64,000 nucleotides of DNA, from positions 144,625-208,624 of the forward strand of contig DIUC01000039.1 in NCBI GenBank assembly GCA_002435785.1. The letters run 5' to 3'. The position numbers and the translations under genes are program-made. The stretch comes from Saprospiraceae bacterium UBA6168 (lineage in GTDB: Bacteria > Bacteroidota > Bacteroidia > Chitinophagales > Saprospiraceae). Below the pieces are notes generated by a model that was given only the letters and a program-made list of their open reading frames with translations, was not told the DNA's origin and did not search any database. Below, piece by piece: positions 9,821 through 18,507 of the stretch (position 1 is the first letter of the stretch; each line of letters starts with the position of its first letter).

Positions 9821-10146
9821 TCAATCCCCTCGCCCCTATCTTAACGTCCGGCAGCAGTAAGAAAAGCCCAATCTCCGGCAGTCACTACCACCGCACCAGC
9901 GCCGTCACCAAACTTGTAATCTTGTATGAAAATCAACAGGTAAGCATCGGGTGTTCACTGTCGTTTTCAAGGGTCATTCTCAACGTAGTGTTGTTTAAAT
10001 GTTGTCAGCTTTTGGTGCTGCAAGATAAGGTGAAATGTTTCTGTTTTGCAAATTAAAATAACATTAAAAAAAGAGATTGGTAGGCTTTATGGGGTAAATG
10101 ACTATAAAACCAAGGCAAACAGTGGAGTGAAATCACGGAACGGTTT
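9821..10146 (-). other. conserved cassette leader, copy 1
   Basis: About 326 bp without a convincing gene is repeated with high similarity at 59644-59970. The best-conserved core is around 9908-9983 (starting CAAACTTGTAATCTTG), nearly identical in both copies. It ends at the shared GGAACGGTTT. It could be a promoter with a long 5' leader for the 205-residue gene, a non-coding RNA or a recombination end. The strand given assumes it belongs with that gene. The remaining 10147-10284 holds no supported gene. Confidence 0.6.
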
Positions 10147-10284
10147 CATGAAAATTGGGCGGATGGAAGCCGTTCACGCTTTTGCCCGCTTTCTCTTTGC
10201 TTCCTTCACCATATAGCGCAGTTGTACGCTAAAGGCCCAGGTCATGTCCGGGCTTATGTAGATGCGGGTGCTGCCATGTTTTTT

Positions 10285-10292
10285 TACCTTTG
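10285..10292 (+). promoter_or_regulatory. Bacteroidota -7 promoter element of phoD
   Basis: TACCTTTG matches the TAnnTTTG consensus of the Bacteroidota primary sigma factor. It lies 15 bp before the ATG at 10308 and so implies a very short 5' untranslated region. Confidence 0.65.
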
Positions 10293-10307
10293 CCAAAAAA
10301 ACTGACC

Positions 10308-11867
10308 ATGTTCTTACTCCGACTGTCCTTGCTCCTCCTGCTCTTTTTGCCAAAGACCCAGGCACAGGAATGGTATTTTCCCGAACTGAAAAACTATACG
10401 ACGCCCGGCCTCGCCCCCTTCGACTTTGGCGTGGCCAGCGGCGACCCCCTGCCCGATGCCGTGGTGATTTGGACAAAGCTCTACCTCGAAAGCAACAAGC
10501 CAGAAGTGGTCAATTGGGAAATGGCCACCGACACGATGATGCAAAACCTCGTGCAGACGGGCGAGGTATTCACCTACGGAACCGATGCGCTGACCGTGAA
10601 AGTGGACGTCAGGAACCTCGACCCTGGCACTACCTATTTCTATCGCTTCAAGTACAAAGACAAGTTTTCGCCCATCGGGCGCACCCGAACGGCTTCGCAA
10701 AATGCGGAACTGCTCCGCTTGGCAGTGGTCAGTTGCGCCGATTACGCAAGTGGGTACTACAATGCCTTCGGCCATATTGCGAAGCGAAACGACCTCGATG
10801 CCGTGCTGCACCTCGGCGACTATATCTATGAGTACGGCGTATGGCGGGGCGGCCCCCGGCGCATGCGCCGCCACCGCTACCGGGAGCAGATACCCGACAA
10901 GACCTGCACCGAACTGAGGGATTACCGCACCCGCTACGGCCAGTACCGCCTCGACGACCAATTGCGGGAGTGCCATCGGCTCCATCCGTTCATCGTCATC
11001 TGGGACGACCACGAAATCGCCAACAACGTGACGACCGCAGGCACTTCGGATGGTCGGGCCATCGCCAATTGGGAAGCCCGGAAGGCCGCCGCCAAGCAGG
11101 CGTATTTTGAGTGGATGCCCATCCGGGAGAACCCGGAGCGCAGCATCGTGCGCAGTTTTTCCTTCGGAAATTTGGCGGAACTGTGGATGCTCGATGGCCG
11201 CCTTGAAGGCCGCAGCCCACAGGCCACAAGCCCCAACGACCCTGCCCTCAACTCCCCCGACCGCCACATGCTCGGCCAGCAGCAGACGGACTGGCTGCTC
11301 AGCGGCATGGCGGCCTCCGAGGCCAAATGGAAGGTCGTGGGCAACCAAGTGGTCTTCAGCCAGTTGAACGATAGCAAGGTATTCGACCGCAGGCCCTCCG
11401 TCCGAATGGACCGCTGGGACGGCTACCCGTCGGAGCGCCAGCATATCTTCGATGTCATTGAGGAAAAAGGGCTGAACAACATCGTGGTGCTGACGGGCGA
11501 TGTGCATACATCTTGGGCCTTCGAACTGACCGCCGACCCTGCCGACCGCAACCGCTACAACCCCAAAACAGGCAAGGGCGTGGTGGGCGCCGAGTTCGTG
11601 ACGCCGAGCGTCACCTCGTTCAACTTCGACGACATCGTTCCCAAAGCCATTTGTGCCGAAGCAAAAAGGCGTTTCAAAAAAAAGAAAAACAATCCGCACC
11701 TTCGCTACGTGGACCTCAACAACCACGGCTACCTCACGCTCACGCTCACGCAGGAGCGGGCACAGGCCGATTGGTTTTTTGTGAAAAGAAAAGACCGGGT
11801 GGATACGAGGGTACAGCTTTGTGCGAGCCGCCATATCTTGGCGGGCGGAAAGAAGGTGGAAAAGTAG
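10308..11867 (+). CDS. phoD: PhoD family alkaline phosphatase / phosphodiesterase
   Basis: This 519-residue protein starts at the ATG at 10308, giving a clean signal peptide (MFLLRLSLLLLLFLPKTQAQ). A short PhoD N-terminal domain (about 30-125, FGVASGDPLPDAVVIWTKL) is followed by the catalytic domain. Metal and active-site motifs visible are VVSCADY, LHLGDYIYEYG, WDDHEIANN and the late LTGDVHTSW. The family hydrolyses phosphodiesters and monoesters outside the cytoplasm using Ca2+/Fe3+. The C-terminus is Lys-rich (KRRFKKKKNN). It is followed by a cytochrome-like lipoprotein gene. Confidence 0.92.
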   Translation: MFLLRLSLLLLLFLPKTQAQEWYFPELKNYTTPGLAPFDFGVASGDPLPDAVVIWTKLYLESNKPEVVNWEMATDTMMQNLVQTGEVFTYGTDALTVKVDVRNLDPGTTYFYRFKYKDKFSPIGRTRTASQNAELLRLAVVSCADYASGYYNAFGHIAKRNDLDAVLHLGDYIYEYGVWRGGPRRMRRHRYREQIPDKTCTELRDYRTRYGQYRLDDQLRECHRLHPFIVIWDDHEIANNVTTAGTSDGRAIANWEARKAAAKQAYFEWMPIRENPERSIVRSFSFGNLAELWMLDGRLEGRSPQATSPNDPALNSPDRHMLGQQQTDWLLSGMAASEAKWKVVGNQVVFSQLNDSKVFDRRPSVRMDRWDGYPSERQHIFDVIEEKGLNNIVVLTGDVHTSWAFELTADPADRNRYNPKTGKGVVGAEFVTPSVTSFNFDDIVPKAICAEAKRRFKKKKNNPHLRYVDLNNHGYLTLTLTQERAQADWFFVKRKDRVDTRVQLCASRHILAGGKKVEK

Positions 11868-11921
11868 CAGTAATGGGGTTGGCGCAGGCTGCCAACTCAT
11901 TTGACAAACAAAATCTTTGCG

Positions 11922-12344
11922 ATGAAAAAAGTAATGGTGTTGCTTCCCTTGTGCTGCCTCTTGCTCTGGCAGGCGTGTTCCGATGAAAAAAACGGTGGCT
12001 CCAAACCACTGAACCCCAATGGCGACAGCGAGTTGGCCTTGCTCATGCGCCAGATGTACGACGATGGGGTGCGGGTGAAAGCGCAAATCGAAAAGGGCGA
12101 GCAGGTGGACATCCAAGTGGATTTCGAGAAAATCATGGCGGCTAAGGCGACCGACCCCGTGAAGATGCAGCCAGCGGAATACCCGCACTTTGCCTCTTCT
12201 TACGTGGAGGCCATGCAGGCGCTGCGCAATGCCCCTGCCGCCGAAGCGAGGGAACGCTATACGGCGATGGTGGCCACTTGCATGAACTGCCACGAGAACA
12301 CTTGTCCGGGGCCGATGGTGCGCATCAAGAAGCTGCTATTGTGA
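11922..12344 (+). CDS. cytochrome c-like lipoprotein with one CxxCH motif
   Basis: The ATG at 11922 is preferred because it begins a lipoprotein signal (MKKVMVLLPLCCLLLWQAC); an upstream in-frame ATG at 11901 adds seven residues. The 140-residue product has a single haem motif, CMNCH, at about 122-126, near the C-terminus, in the arrangement seen in cytochrome c'-like or periplasmic haem lipoproteins. A methionine follows in GPMVRIKK. The role in electron transfer is inferred from the motif alone. Confidence 0.75.
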   Translation: MKKVMVLLPLCCLLLWQACSDEKNGGSKPLNPNGDSELALLMRQMYDDGVRVKAQIEKGEQVDIQVDFEKIMAAKATDPVKMQPAEYPHFASSYVEAMQALRNAPAAEARERYTAMVATCMNCHENTCPGPMVRIKKLLL

Positions 12345-12353
12345 TGGCCTCCT

Positions 12354-12962
12354 TTATTGCCCAATAACGCCCAACTTCTCCAACTCCTCCCGCAGCCCCT
12401 GCGGTGATTGGTAGTGGATGGACTCGATGCCCATTGCACGAGCAGCCAAGATATTGCGGTGGTTGTCGTCAATGAAAACGGCCTCGGAAGGGGCCACGTC
12501 GTAGCGGTCCAAAAGGATTTGGTAAAACTCCGGGAAGGGCTTCCTCGTCTTTTCCACCCCGCTCACCACGATTCCATCGAACCAGTGCAGGAAGTCAAAG
12601 GTCTCCAATGCCACGGGGAACGTCTCCGCCGACCAATTGGTGAGGGCATAAAAGCGGTGGCCGTTGGCAGCCTTTAGTTCCCTGAAAATGTCCACGGTTT
12701 CGTGGATTGGGCCGCCGAGCATCTCCCGCCAGCGGCCATAGTAGGCCCGGATTTCGGGCTCCCACTCAGGGTGCTCAGCGAGCAGTTGGTCAGTGGCTTC
12801 TTGGATGGGTCGGCCAGCGTCCTGCTCCTCGTTCCAGTGCAAGCTGCAGATGTTGTCGTAAAAAAACTGCTTGCGGGCAGGGTCATCGAAGATTTGGTCG
12901 AAGACATAGTCGGGGTTCCAGTCAATGAGGACGCCGCCGAGGTCAAAGATGATGGTATTCAT
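12354..12962 (-). CDS. HAD-superfamily phosphatase (HAD-IA, YihX-like)
   Basis: Residues 4-16 carry motif I (IFDLGGVLIDWNP, with both nucleophile and acid aspartates). Motif II is ALTNWS, motif III is the lysine in KTRKPFPEFY, and motif IV is FIDDNH. The 202-residue length and the alpha-helical cap after motif I fit subclass IA, like E. coli YihX, which removes phosphate from glucose-1-phosphate. The exact substrate is not determined. It converges on the cytochrome-like gene with a 9-bp gap. Confidence 0.88.
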   Translation of the reverse strand: MNTIIFDLGGVLIDWNPDYVFDQIFDDPARKQFFYDNICSLHWNEEQDAGRPIQEATDQLLAEHPEWEPEIRAYYGRWREMLGGPIHETVDIFRELKAANGHRFYALTNWSAETFPVALETFDFLHWFDGIVVSGVEKTRKPFPEFYQILLDRYDVAPSEAVFIDDNHRNILAARAMGIESIHYQSPQGLREELEKLGVIGQ

Positions 12963-12992
12963 AAATCAGGTGTGAGGTATTTTTTTGAGGCG

Positions 12993-13000
12993 CAAATGTA
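12993..13000 (-). promoter_or_regulatory. -7 promoter element of the HAD gene
   Basis: Read on the minus strand this is TACATTTG, a match to TAnnTTTG, 30 bp upstream of the HAD start codon. Confidence 0.5.
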
Positions 13001-13044
13001 AAAGAAAAACTGCCACCATCCCATACCTTAGCCCTCCTCACCTC

Positions 13045-14430
13045 TCACCCCCTTAGCCCCTCCACTTCCTCCACCGTCTTCGGCACAGGCTTGCCCAATA
13101 CCCGGTGGCCATCCTCCGTCACCAGCACATTGTCCTCGATGCGGATGCCGCCAAACGAGCGCCAATGCTTCAGCGCTCCGTAGTTGATGAAGTCGGTGAA
13201 CTTGCCCTCTGCCTCCCACTGGTCCATCAGTTCGGGGATGAAGTAGAGGCCCGGCTCCACCGTCAGCACGAAGCCCGGCTCCAATGCCCGACCCAACCGC
13301 AGGTAGGCCGTCCCGAACTGGTCACTGCGACGCACCTCGTCGGAATAGCCCACGAAATCTTCGCCCAAGTCCTCCATGTCGTGCACGTCCAGCCCAATCA
13401 TGTGCCCAAGGCCATGTGGGAAAAACAGCGCATGAGCGCCCTGTGCCACGGCCTCGTCGAGGTCGCCCTTCATCAGCCCCAACGACTTCAATCCCTCGGA
13501 CATGCGGCGGGCGGCAGCCAAGTGGACTTCCTTGTAGGTCAGGCCGGGCCGCAACGAGGCGATGGCACTCACCTCCGCATCCAGCACGATGTTATAGACA
13601 TCTTTTTGGTGCGAGGTAAAAACCTTGTCCACGGGACAGGTACGGGTGAGGTCGCCAGCGTAGTGCATGGGGGTTTCTGCGCCGTGGTCACCGAGCAAGA
13701 GTTGGCCGCTTCGCAGGGTGTTGTAGTGGTGGTGGTTGTGAAGCACCTGCCCGTTGATGGTCATGATGATGCCGTAGGCCAGCGCACCGCCCATGCCCGT
13801 GGCTATCCCTGCGGCGATGCCTGCCAGTTCCGCTTCTTTTTTGCCAGCGGCAGTGGCCTTCATCACGGCCACGTGCATGGCCCCGCTGATGTCCACGGCC
13901 CGCTCCATTTCCGCCACCTCCTCCGCCGACTTGTGCGAACGCTGCGCAACGATGGCCCGGATAAGCACCTCCGAGGCATTTTCCTTTAGCTTCGCAACGG
14001 GCTGGCCGAGCATTTCTGACAGGAGCATCATGTTGTCGTGGCGGTACGGTGGGGTGAAGTGGATGGTGCGGCCTTGCTCCACGGCCTTTTTCACAAAGTC
14101 ACCCAGCACATTGAAGGGCAATGTTTTGGCCACGCCCACTTGGCTGGCTTGCTCCGCAATGGTCGGGAGCGGCCCCGTCCACACCACGTCCTCCATCGTG
14201 AGTTCGTCGCCGAAGATGATGTCCTCTCCAGCGTCCACGTCCAGCACGGCTGCGAGGTTGGGCTGGTCGAGGCCGAAGAAGTAGAGGAAGTTGCTGTCCT
14301 GGCGGAAGTGGTAGGTGTTGGCCCGATAGTTCATCGGAGCCTCGTTGTTGCCGAGGAGGAGGATGAGGCCGGAGCCGAGGTCGCTGCGGAGGCGGTTGCG
14401 GCGAGTGGTGTAGGTTTTTGCTGAAAACAT
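13045..14430 (-). CDS. pepP: Xaa-Pro aminopeptidase (M24 family)
   Basis: This 461-residue protein has an N-terminal creatinase-like domain (NYRANTYHFRQDSNFLYFFG) and a C-terminal pita-bread domain. Metal ligands can be placed in LLGDHGAETPMHYAGDLTRT (first two aspartate-type ligands), PHGLGHMIGLDVHD (His) and TVEPGLYF and GGIRIEDNVLVTE (two Glu). The family removes N-terminal residues before proline. The ATG at 14430 is chosen over a TTG three codons upstream. The first metal-site aspartate is followed by HGAETPMHYAGD rather than the more usual DxGxxxxxxxxD text, which is a common variant in this subgroup. Confidence 0.9.
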   Translation of the reverse strand: MFSAKTYTTRRNRLRSDLGSGLILLLGNNEAPMNYRANTYHFRQDSNFLYFFGLDQPNLAAVLDVDAGEDIIFGDELTMEDVVWTGPLPTIAEQASQVGVAKTLPFNVLGDFVKKAVEQGRTIHFTPPYRHDNMMLLSEMLGQPVAKLKENASEVLIRAIVAQRSHKSAEEVAEMERAVDISGAMHVAVMKATAAGKKEAELAGIAAGIATGMGGALAYGIIMTINGQVLHNHHHYNTLRSGQLLLGDHGAETPMHYAGDLTRTCPVDKVFTSHQKDVYNIVLDAEVSAIASLRPGLTYKEVHLAAARRMSEGLKSLGLMKGDLDEAVAQGAHALFFPHGLGHMIGLDVHDMEDLGEDFVGYSDEVRRSDQFGTAYLRLGRALEPGFVLTVEPGLYFIPELMDQWEAEGKFTDFINYGALKHWRSFGGIRIEDNVLVTEDGHRVLGKPVPKTVEEVEGLRG

Positions 14431-14444
14431 TTTTTTCAATGCTG

Positions 14445-14491
14445 AAAAATGGGCGTTGGGAATGACGAATCACTTCCCAACGCCCATTTTT
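14445..14491 (-). terminator. intrinsic terminator of the TolB-like gene
   Basis: AAAAATGGGCGTTGGGAA (14445-14462) pairs perfectly with its complement at 14474-14491 around an 11-nt loop. On the minus strand the stem is followed by a T run, directly after the TolB-like stop codon. Confidence 0.8.
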
Positions 14492-15416
14492 ATTGGATTT
14501 TATAACTCACAAAAGCCACCTGCTTGCTATCGGGCGACCACGAAGGCACGTTGAAACTGCCCTGGCCACCGAAAAAAACGTCGGTCAGGTCACGGACTCC
14601 GCCAGATTCCAAGTCCATCAGTCGCAGCTTCACGTCACGCCCAAAGGGGTGCTGTCCCTGCTGGTCTTCTAGGTAGCTGATGTAGGCTAGCCACCTGCCA
14701 TCGGGAGAGGGGTGAGCAAACCAGTTGTCGTAGGCGTCGTTGGTGATTTGGACCTGGTTCGAGCCGTCAGCGTCCATGCGCCAGATGTGCATGCGGCCAG
14801 TCCGGTGCGAATTGAAGTAAATGTACTTGCCGTCGGGCGAGTACTCAGGGCCATCGTCGAGGCCGGGAGCATCCGTCAGGCGCTTTTCAAAACCGCCTTG
14901 AATGGAAATGGCGTACACATCCCAGAGGTCGTTGCGACCAGCGCAGTACACCAGCGTCTGGCCATCGGGCGAGATGCCATGCCAGTACGACGGCCAGTTC
15001 TCTGTGACGAGGATAGGCTTGCCGCCTGTGGCGGGCATTTTGAAAATACGGGAGTTGGCACCAGTACCCACCCGCTCGTCGTTGTGGCTGATAATCAGCG
15101 TTTTGCCATCAAAGCTGTAGCCGTGGTCGTTGTTGCAGGCTTTTGCAAAGCCCGTGTGGACCTTGCCCAGGCGGGGCTTGTTGAGCGGCAACTTGTAGAG
15201 CTTGCCCATTTTGTTGAGCAGCAACGATTTGCCACTGCGTGACCAGTTGGGCGCTTCCAAGTGGTCACCAAGGGGCGCTATGTCCGTGAAAACCACTGTT
15301 CGGTTGCCAGTGGCAATGTCCACCGTCTCGACTTGAGCGGTCACATTTTTAGCATCTTGCGCCACAGTCGAAAAACTAGCAAGCAGACCAAACAATGTCA
15401 TAATTAGCGTCTTCAT
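14490..15416 (-). CDS. TolB-like WD40 beta-propeller exported protein
   Basis: This 308-residue protein begins with a signal peptide (MKTLIMTLFGLLASFSTVAQ). Repeated PD40 motifs follow: LEAPNWSRSGKSLLLN, GKTLIISHND, YWHGISPDGQTLVYC, PEYSPDGKYIYFNS, PSPDGRWLAYIS and VPSWSPDSKQVAFVS. That makes a five- to six-bladed propeller as in TolB or DPP-type N-terminal domains, with no peptidase domain attached. Its start overlaps the stop of the Dabb-family gene by 4 bp, so the two are translationally coupled. Function beyond ligand or protein binding is unknown. Confidence 0.85.
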   Translation of the reverse strand: MKTLIMTLFGLLASFSTVAQDAKNVTAQVETVDIATGNRTVVFTDIAPLGDHLEAPNWSRSGKSLLLNKMGKLYKLPLNKPRLGKVHTGFAKACNNDHGYSFDGKTLIISHNDERVGTGANSRIFKMPATGGKPILVTENWPSYWHGISPDGQTLVYCAGRNDLWDVYAISIQGGFEKRLTDAPGLDDGPEYSPDGKYIYFNSHRTGRMHIWRMDADGSNQVQITNDAYDNWFAHPSPDGRWLAYISYLEDQQGQHPFGRDVKLRLMDLESGGVRDLTDVFFGGQGSFNVPSWSPDSKQVAFVSYKIQ

Positions 15417-15832
15417 TGCGGTGCGTCAACGGAGTCATAGACCACGACCTTCGTCCACAGGTGCTTGTAGTTGTCCACGAAGGCGAGGTGAACCGGGTCA
15501 ATTTGGTAGGCATCCTGCGCTTTATGGTCTTTGAGCGTATTCAGCCAAGAGATTGAGAAACTGCCGTCAATCACGTCACGGCTGGTGCCGGCGGGAATGC
15601 CGATATGCCAGCTTTTGATGTGCTTGATTTTGGTGAGGGTTTTCAGTCCCTCCACAAGCTTGTCACGGTCGGCGGTGCTGCTGGGGTTTTTGAGCCAGAA
15701 ATAGACTTGGTGCACAAATACTTTTTTCATGCCTTTTGGTTTTGATTCAATGCTTGTTGCGGCAGCCAATGGCAGCGTGGCCGCAGCGGCGGCGGCTGTC
15801 TTGACGAAGTTGCGGCGGGATGAGTTTTCCAT
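15413..15832 (-). CDS. Dabb (stress-responsive A/B barrel) protein with Tat-like leader
   Basis: The N-terminus (SSRRNFVKTAAAAAATLPLA) is a twin-arginine type export signal. The remaining ~100 residues form a Dabb domain: VFVHQVYFWLKNP, an LVEGLKTL helix, and YQIDPVHLAFVDNYKHLW. Dabb proteins are small dimeric ferredoxin-like barrels. The role of exported ones is not established. It is upstream of and overlaps the TolB-like gene. Confidence 0.85.
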   Translation of the reverse strand: MENSSRRNFVKTAAAAAATLPLAAATSIESKPKGMKKVFVHQVYFWLKNPSSTADRDKLVEGLKTLTKIKHIKSWHIGIPAGTSRDVIDGSFSISWLNTLKDHKAQDAYQIDPVHLAFVDNYKHLWTKVVVYDSVDAPQ

Positions 15833-15844
15833 TTTATATTGATT

Positions 15845-18337
15845 TTAATTTTTGACAAATTTCCCGGCAGCTTGCTGGCCACCGTATTCCCCAATTATTT
15901 TTATCCAATAAATACCCGAAGGCAAAGCGGCTACGTCCAAAGTTTGCGCCAGCAAGCCACCGTTCACGCTTGCCTGCTGTTGCCGGAGCAGCCTGCCCGT
16001 GGCATCGAACAGCCCCAGTTTTACGGGCGAACTGTTGGGCAACACCGCTTGCACCGTTATGCTTTCGGAGGCGGGGTTCGGGAAGATGCTCAAATCCAAA
16101 TTTGGCTTTTTACCAATATCCAACACGCCCGTGGCCAACGGCAAGCTGCCAGCAGCAAAGGCATAGTCGCCCGGCAGCAGGCTGTCAATGCGAATAAAGC
16201 CATTGCCATCGGTGAGGTTGAGCGGTGTCTTTTTGTAGTACGGGTACTGCCCCCAAGCTACGCCGGGGCGGGGCCGCCAGACCAGCGTCAAGCTGTCCTC
16301 CGGCAGGTTCGTCAGGTCGTGGTCGAGGTCGCCGGGGTTGGAGCCTTTGTAGTTCAGCGTCACCCTGGCATTGAAGCCCTGCGGGATGATACCCCCGTAG
16401 CGCCAGTAATGCGTGCTGGAAAGCTGTATGCCGCTTGGGTCGGGGTCGGCATGGCCGAGGTAGTGGATGAAGCTGACTAATGCTGAGTCGCCCGCAGGCA
16501 CGGCGATGGCCGACAGGTTGGTGAGGTCGCAGTAGTTTAGGCTGACACTGCCAGTGGATTTCACCACTGCACGGTCTTGCAAGCGGCCAAGGTTCAGTGC
16601 ATTGCGGTCGTTGAGCACTTGCCACACGGGCTGAAACGGCACCTCCACCACGGCCTCTGTGAACTGCCCCGAGGCCATGAACTGTGCGGTGTACGTCTGC
16701 CAGTTTTTGTCGAAAAAGGTGATTTCCAATGGCACATTCGTGTGCAGGTGGGGGGCATGATGGAGCTTTTGTTCAACAAAAATGCGGGCCGACCTTTCTG
16801 GGCAGCAACTGTCCGGCACGGTGTAATGCACCGAATCAATCTCGAACAGTGCGTAGCCCGGAGCAAAGACCCAATCGTCGAAAAAAGGATTCATGTCCAC
16901 CCCAGTATTGGCGGTTAGTTGGTCACGGAAAAGCTCGGCGTCCACTGATTGGTACTCGTAGGTGTCGAGGATGGAGCGCATGCCCTGCTGGAACAGCGAG
17001 TCGCCGAGGTAGCCACGCAGGTTGTGCATTTTGGAAGCGCCCCCATAATAGGTGTGCGTGCCGTAGGTGTTCTCGTAGGGCAGCCCGGAGAGCGGGAGGT
17101 AGGCGCCATCATCCAAGTGGGCGGTCTTTATGACGTTGTAAAAATTGTCCTTTACCACCTTCGTGAACTTCTCTTTGCCGAAGGCGAACTCAAAAAACAG
17201 GTGGGCGCTGTACTCGGCATTGCCCTCTTTTATCCACATGTTGCTGGGGCAGCTCAGGGTGGTCACGTTGCCCCACCAGTGGTGAGCAAGCTCATGGGCG
17301 ATAAGGCGGTTCATGCCATCGGTGGGTTCGGTGACGTTGGCGGCCTGAATGATGTTGAAATCGGGGTAGGCGATGAGCGTGGCGTGTTCCATGGCGCCTG
17401 CAGTGGTCATCACGTAGCCGACCTGCCCCCAGCGGTAGGGGCCGAACCACGACTCCAACATGTCAATGGTTTCGGGAAGGTACTTGAAGGTCTTTTTCAC
17501 CTTAGTGGTATCGCCGGGCTTGCTCACCAGCAGGATGGGATAGTCGCCGTAGATGCCCTGGTGGAGCTGGTTCACGGCAGCGTAGTTGCTGGTGGCTGTG
17601 CCGACGAGGTAGGTGGGCAACGGCAAATCCATGCGGTACTGGCGCAGTGCGAGGCCCCCTCCAAGGTCTGTCTCGCCAAGGAACTGGCCGATGCCATAGC
17701 CCTTTCGCCCGTTGTTGGACAAGATGTTGAGGTCGTAGGTGGCCCGCTCTACGAAGTTGTCGAAGCAAGGATGCCAGCTACGCCCGAAGTTGTAGGGATT
17801 GCTGGACAGCCCGATGCCGAGGTTGTAGGCGTATCCGTTCTCGAATACAAATCCGCCAAACCCGCTGGGGTCGGCGGTGGGCTTGCCGTGGTAATAAACC
17901 GTCACCTCCATCGTGTCGCCGATGTTGACGGGGGAGGGGAGGTGGACGTTCAGCAGCAGGTTGTCGTAGTCGTAATCGAGCGTGGTGCCTTGGTGCATCA
18001 CGGAATCCACCGTCAAGTTTAGCAGGTCGAGGGGCAGGAAGCCGAGGCCGTCCTGCTTGGCGGTGAAGGTGATTTCGCAGGCGGCGGTCAGTATTTGCTG
18101 CGCAAATTGAGTGACGTCGAGTGTCACGGCATAGTTCAGGATATCAATACTGTCGCTGCGAGCGTTGCTGCCGCAATTGCCGTTCCGGTCATCATCGTCG
18201 GAGGTGGGCGGCGTTATTTTTTTATGGAAAAAATGGCAGCCATGCTGGTGGAGGCCGCTGGGTTCGGGCTGCGCCCAAATATTGGTAGTAGTGAAAATGG
18301 CAAGCAGCAGGGAAAACAGGAGTCGGTTTGAAATCAT
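15845..18337 (-). CDS. secreted M1 family aminopeptidase with T9SS sorting domain
   Basis: This 830-residue protein has a signal peptide (MISNRLLFSLLLAIFTTTNI) and an N-terminal M1 beta domain (about 50-250). The catalytic motif HELAHHWWGN gives zinc ligands H348 and H352 and catalytic E349, with the third ligand E371 in KEGNAEYS: the standard HExxH-x18-E spacing. The exopeptidase motif appears as GAMEHA rather than GAMEN, a change in the substrate-anchoring loop. The C-terminal ~80 residues (IFPNPASESITVQ to GKFVKN) are a T9SS type A sorting domain. Likely cell-surface or secreted peptide degradation. Confidence 0.93.
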   Translation of the reverse strand: MISNRLLFSLLLAIFTTTNIWAQPEPSGLHQHGCHFFHKKITPPTSDDDDRNGNCGSNARSDSIDILNYAVTLDVTQFAQQILTAACEITFTAKQDGLGFLPLDLLNLTVDSVMHQGTTLDYDYDNLLLNVHLPSPVNIGDTMEVTVYYHGKPTADPSGFGGFVFENGYAYNLGIGLSSNPYNFGRSWHPCFDNFVERATYDLNILSNNGRKGYGIGQFLGETDLGGGLALRQYRMDLPLPTYLVGTATSNYAAVNQLHQGIYGDYPILLVSKPGDTTKVKKTFKYLPETIDMLESWFGPYRWGQVGYVMTTAGAMEHATLIAYPDFNIIQAANVTEPTDGMNRLIAHELAHHWWGNVTTLSCPSNMWIKEGNAEYSAHLFFEFAFGKEKFTKVVKDNFYNVIKTAHLDDGAYLPLSGLPYENTYGTHTYYGGASKMHNLRGYLGDSLFQQGMRSILDTYEYQSVDAELFRDQLTANTGVDMNPFFDDWVFAPGYALFEIDSVHYTVPDSCCPERSARIFVEQKLHHAPHLHTNVPLEITFFDKNWQTYTAQFMASGQFTEAVVEVPFQPVWQVLNDRNALNLGRLQDRAVVKSTGSVSLNYCDLTNLSAIAVPAGDSALVSFIHYLGHADPDPSGIQLSSTHYWRYGGIIPQGFNARVTLNYKGSNPGDLDHDLTNLPEDSLTLVWRPRPGVAWGQYPYYKKTPLNLTDGNGFIRIDSLLPGDYAFAAGSLPLATGVLDIGKKPNLDLSIFPNPASESITVQAVLPNSSPVKLGLFDATGRLLRQQQASVNGGLLAQTLDVAALPSGIYWIKIIGEYGGQQAAGKFVKN

Positions 18338-18448
18338 GGCAGTTGTGTTGTTTTAAGACGAACGGCCAAATTAGGCTAACCCCGTGAAGCTGCAAATTCT
18401 TTCCTCACCTTTTTTAGGTTACCGCTTTGCGCACGACTTTTTGGAAAG

Positions 18449-18480
18449 AAAAAACGGGCATGGCCTACCGGCTATGCCCG
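18449..18480 (-). terminator. intrinsic terminator of the fasciclin gene
   Basis: CGGGCATGGCC and GGCTATGCCCG form an 11-bp stem with one mismatch and a 4-nt loop. On the minus strand it is followed by six Ts, 28 bp after the fasciclin stop codon. Confidence 0.8.
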
Positions 18481-18507
18481 AACTGAAAAAGGAATAAATA
18501 CGGTGAG

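Noticed and set aside
9604..10056. ORFs running through the 21-bp arrays (also 21477-21704, 27794-28267 and 58541-58774)
   Set aside because: A 21-bp period without stop codons keeps any frame open, and several frames on both strands are open at once. The products are simple seven-residue repeats. They could be translated but there is no evidence for it.
10174..10476. 100-codon minus-strand ORF overlapping the phoD start
   Set aside because: Its N-terminal half is a shadow of phoD. The last ~45 codons might be an old fragment, but nothing confirms it.
10314..12293. 659-codon ORF antisense to phoD
   Set aside because: The sense strand has an unmistakable PhoD and a cytochrome-like lipoprotein. 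High GC at third codon positions leaves the antisense frame open.
13105..13989. 294-codon ORF antisense to the M24 peptidase
   Set aside because: The sense strand carries all M24 metal-ligand motifs, so this is a composition shadow.
16949..18022. 357-codon ORF antisense to the M1 aminopeptidase
   Set aside because: The M1 catalytic motif is on the other strand in a continuous 830-codon gene.
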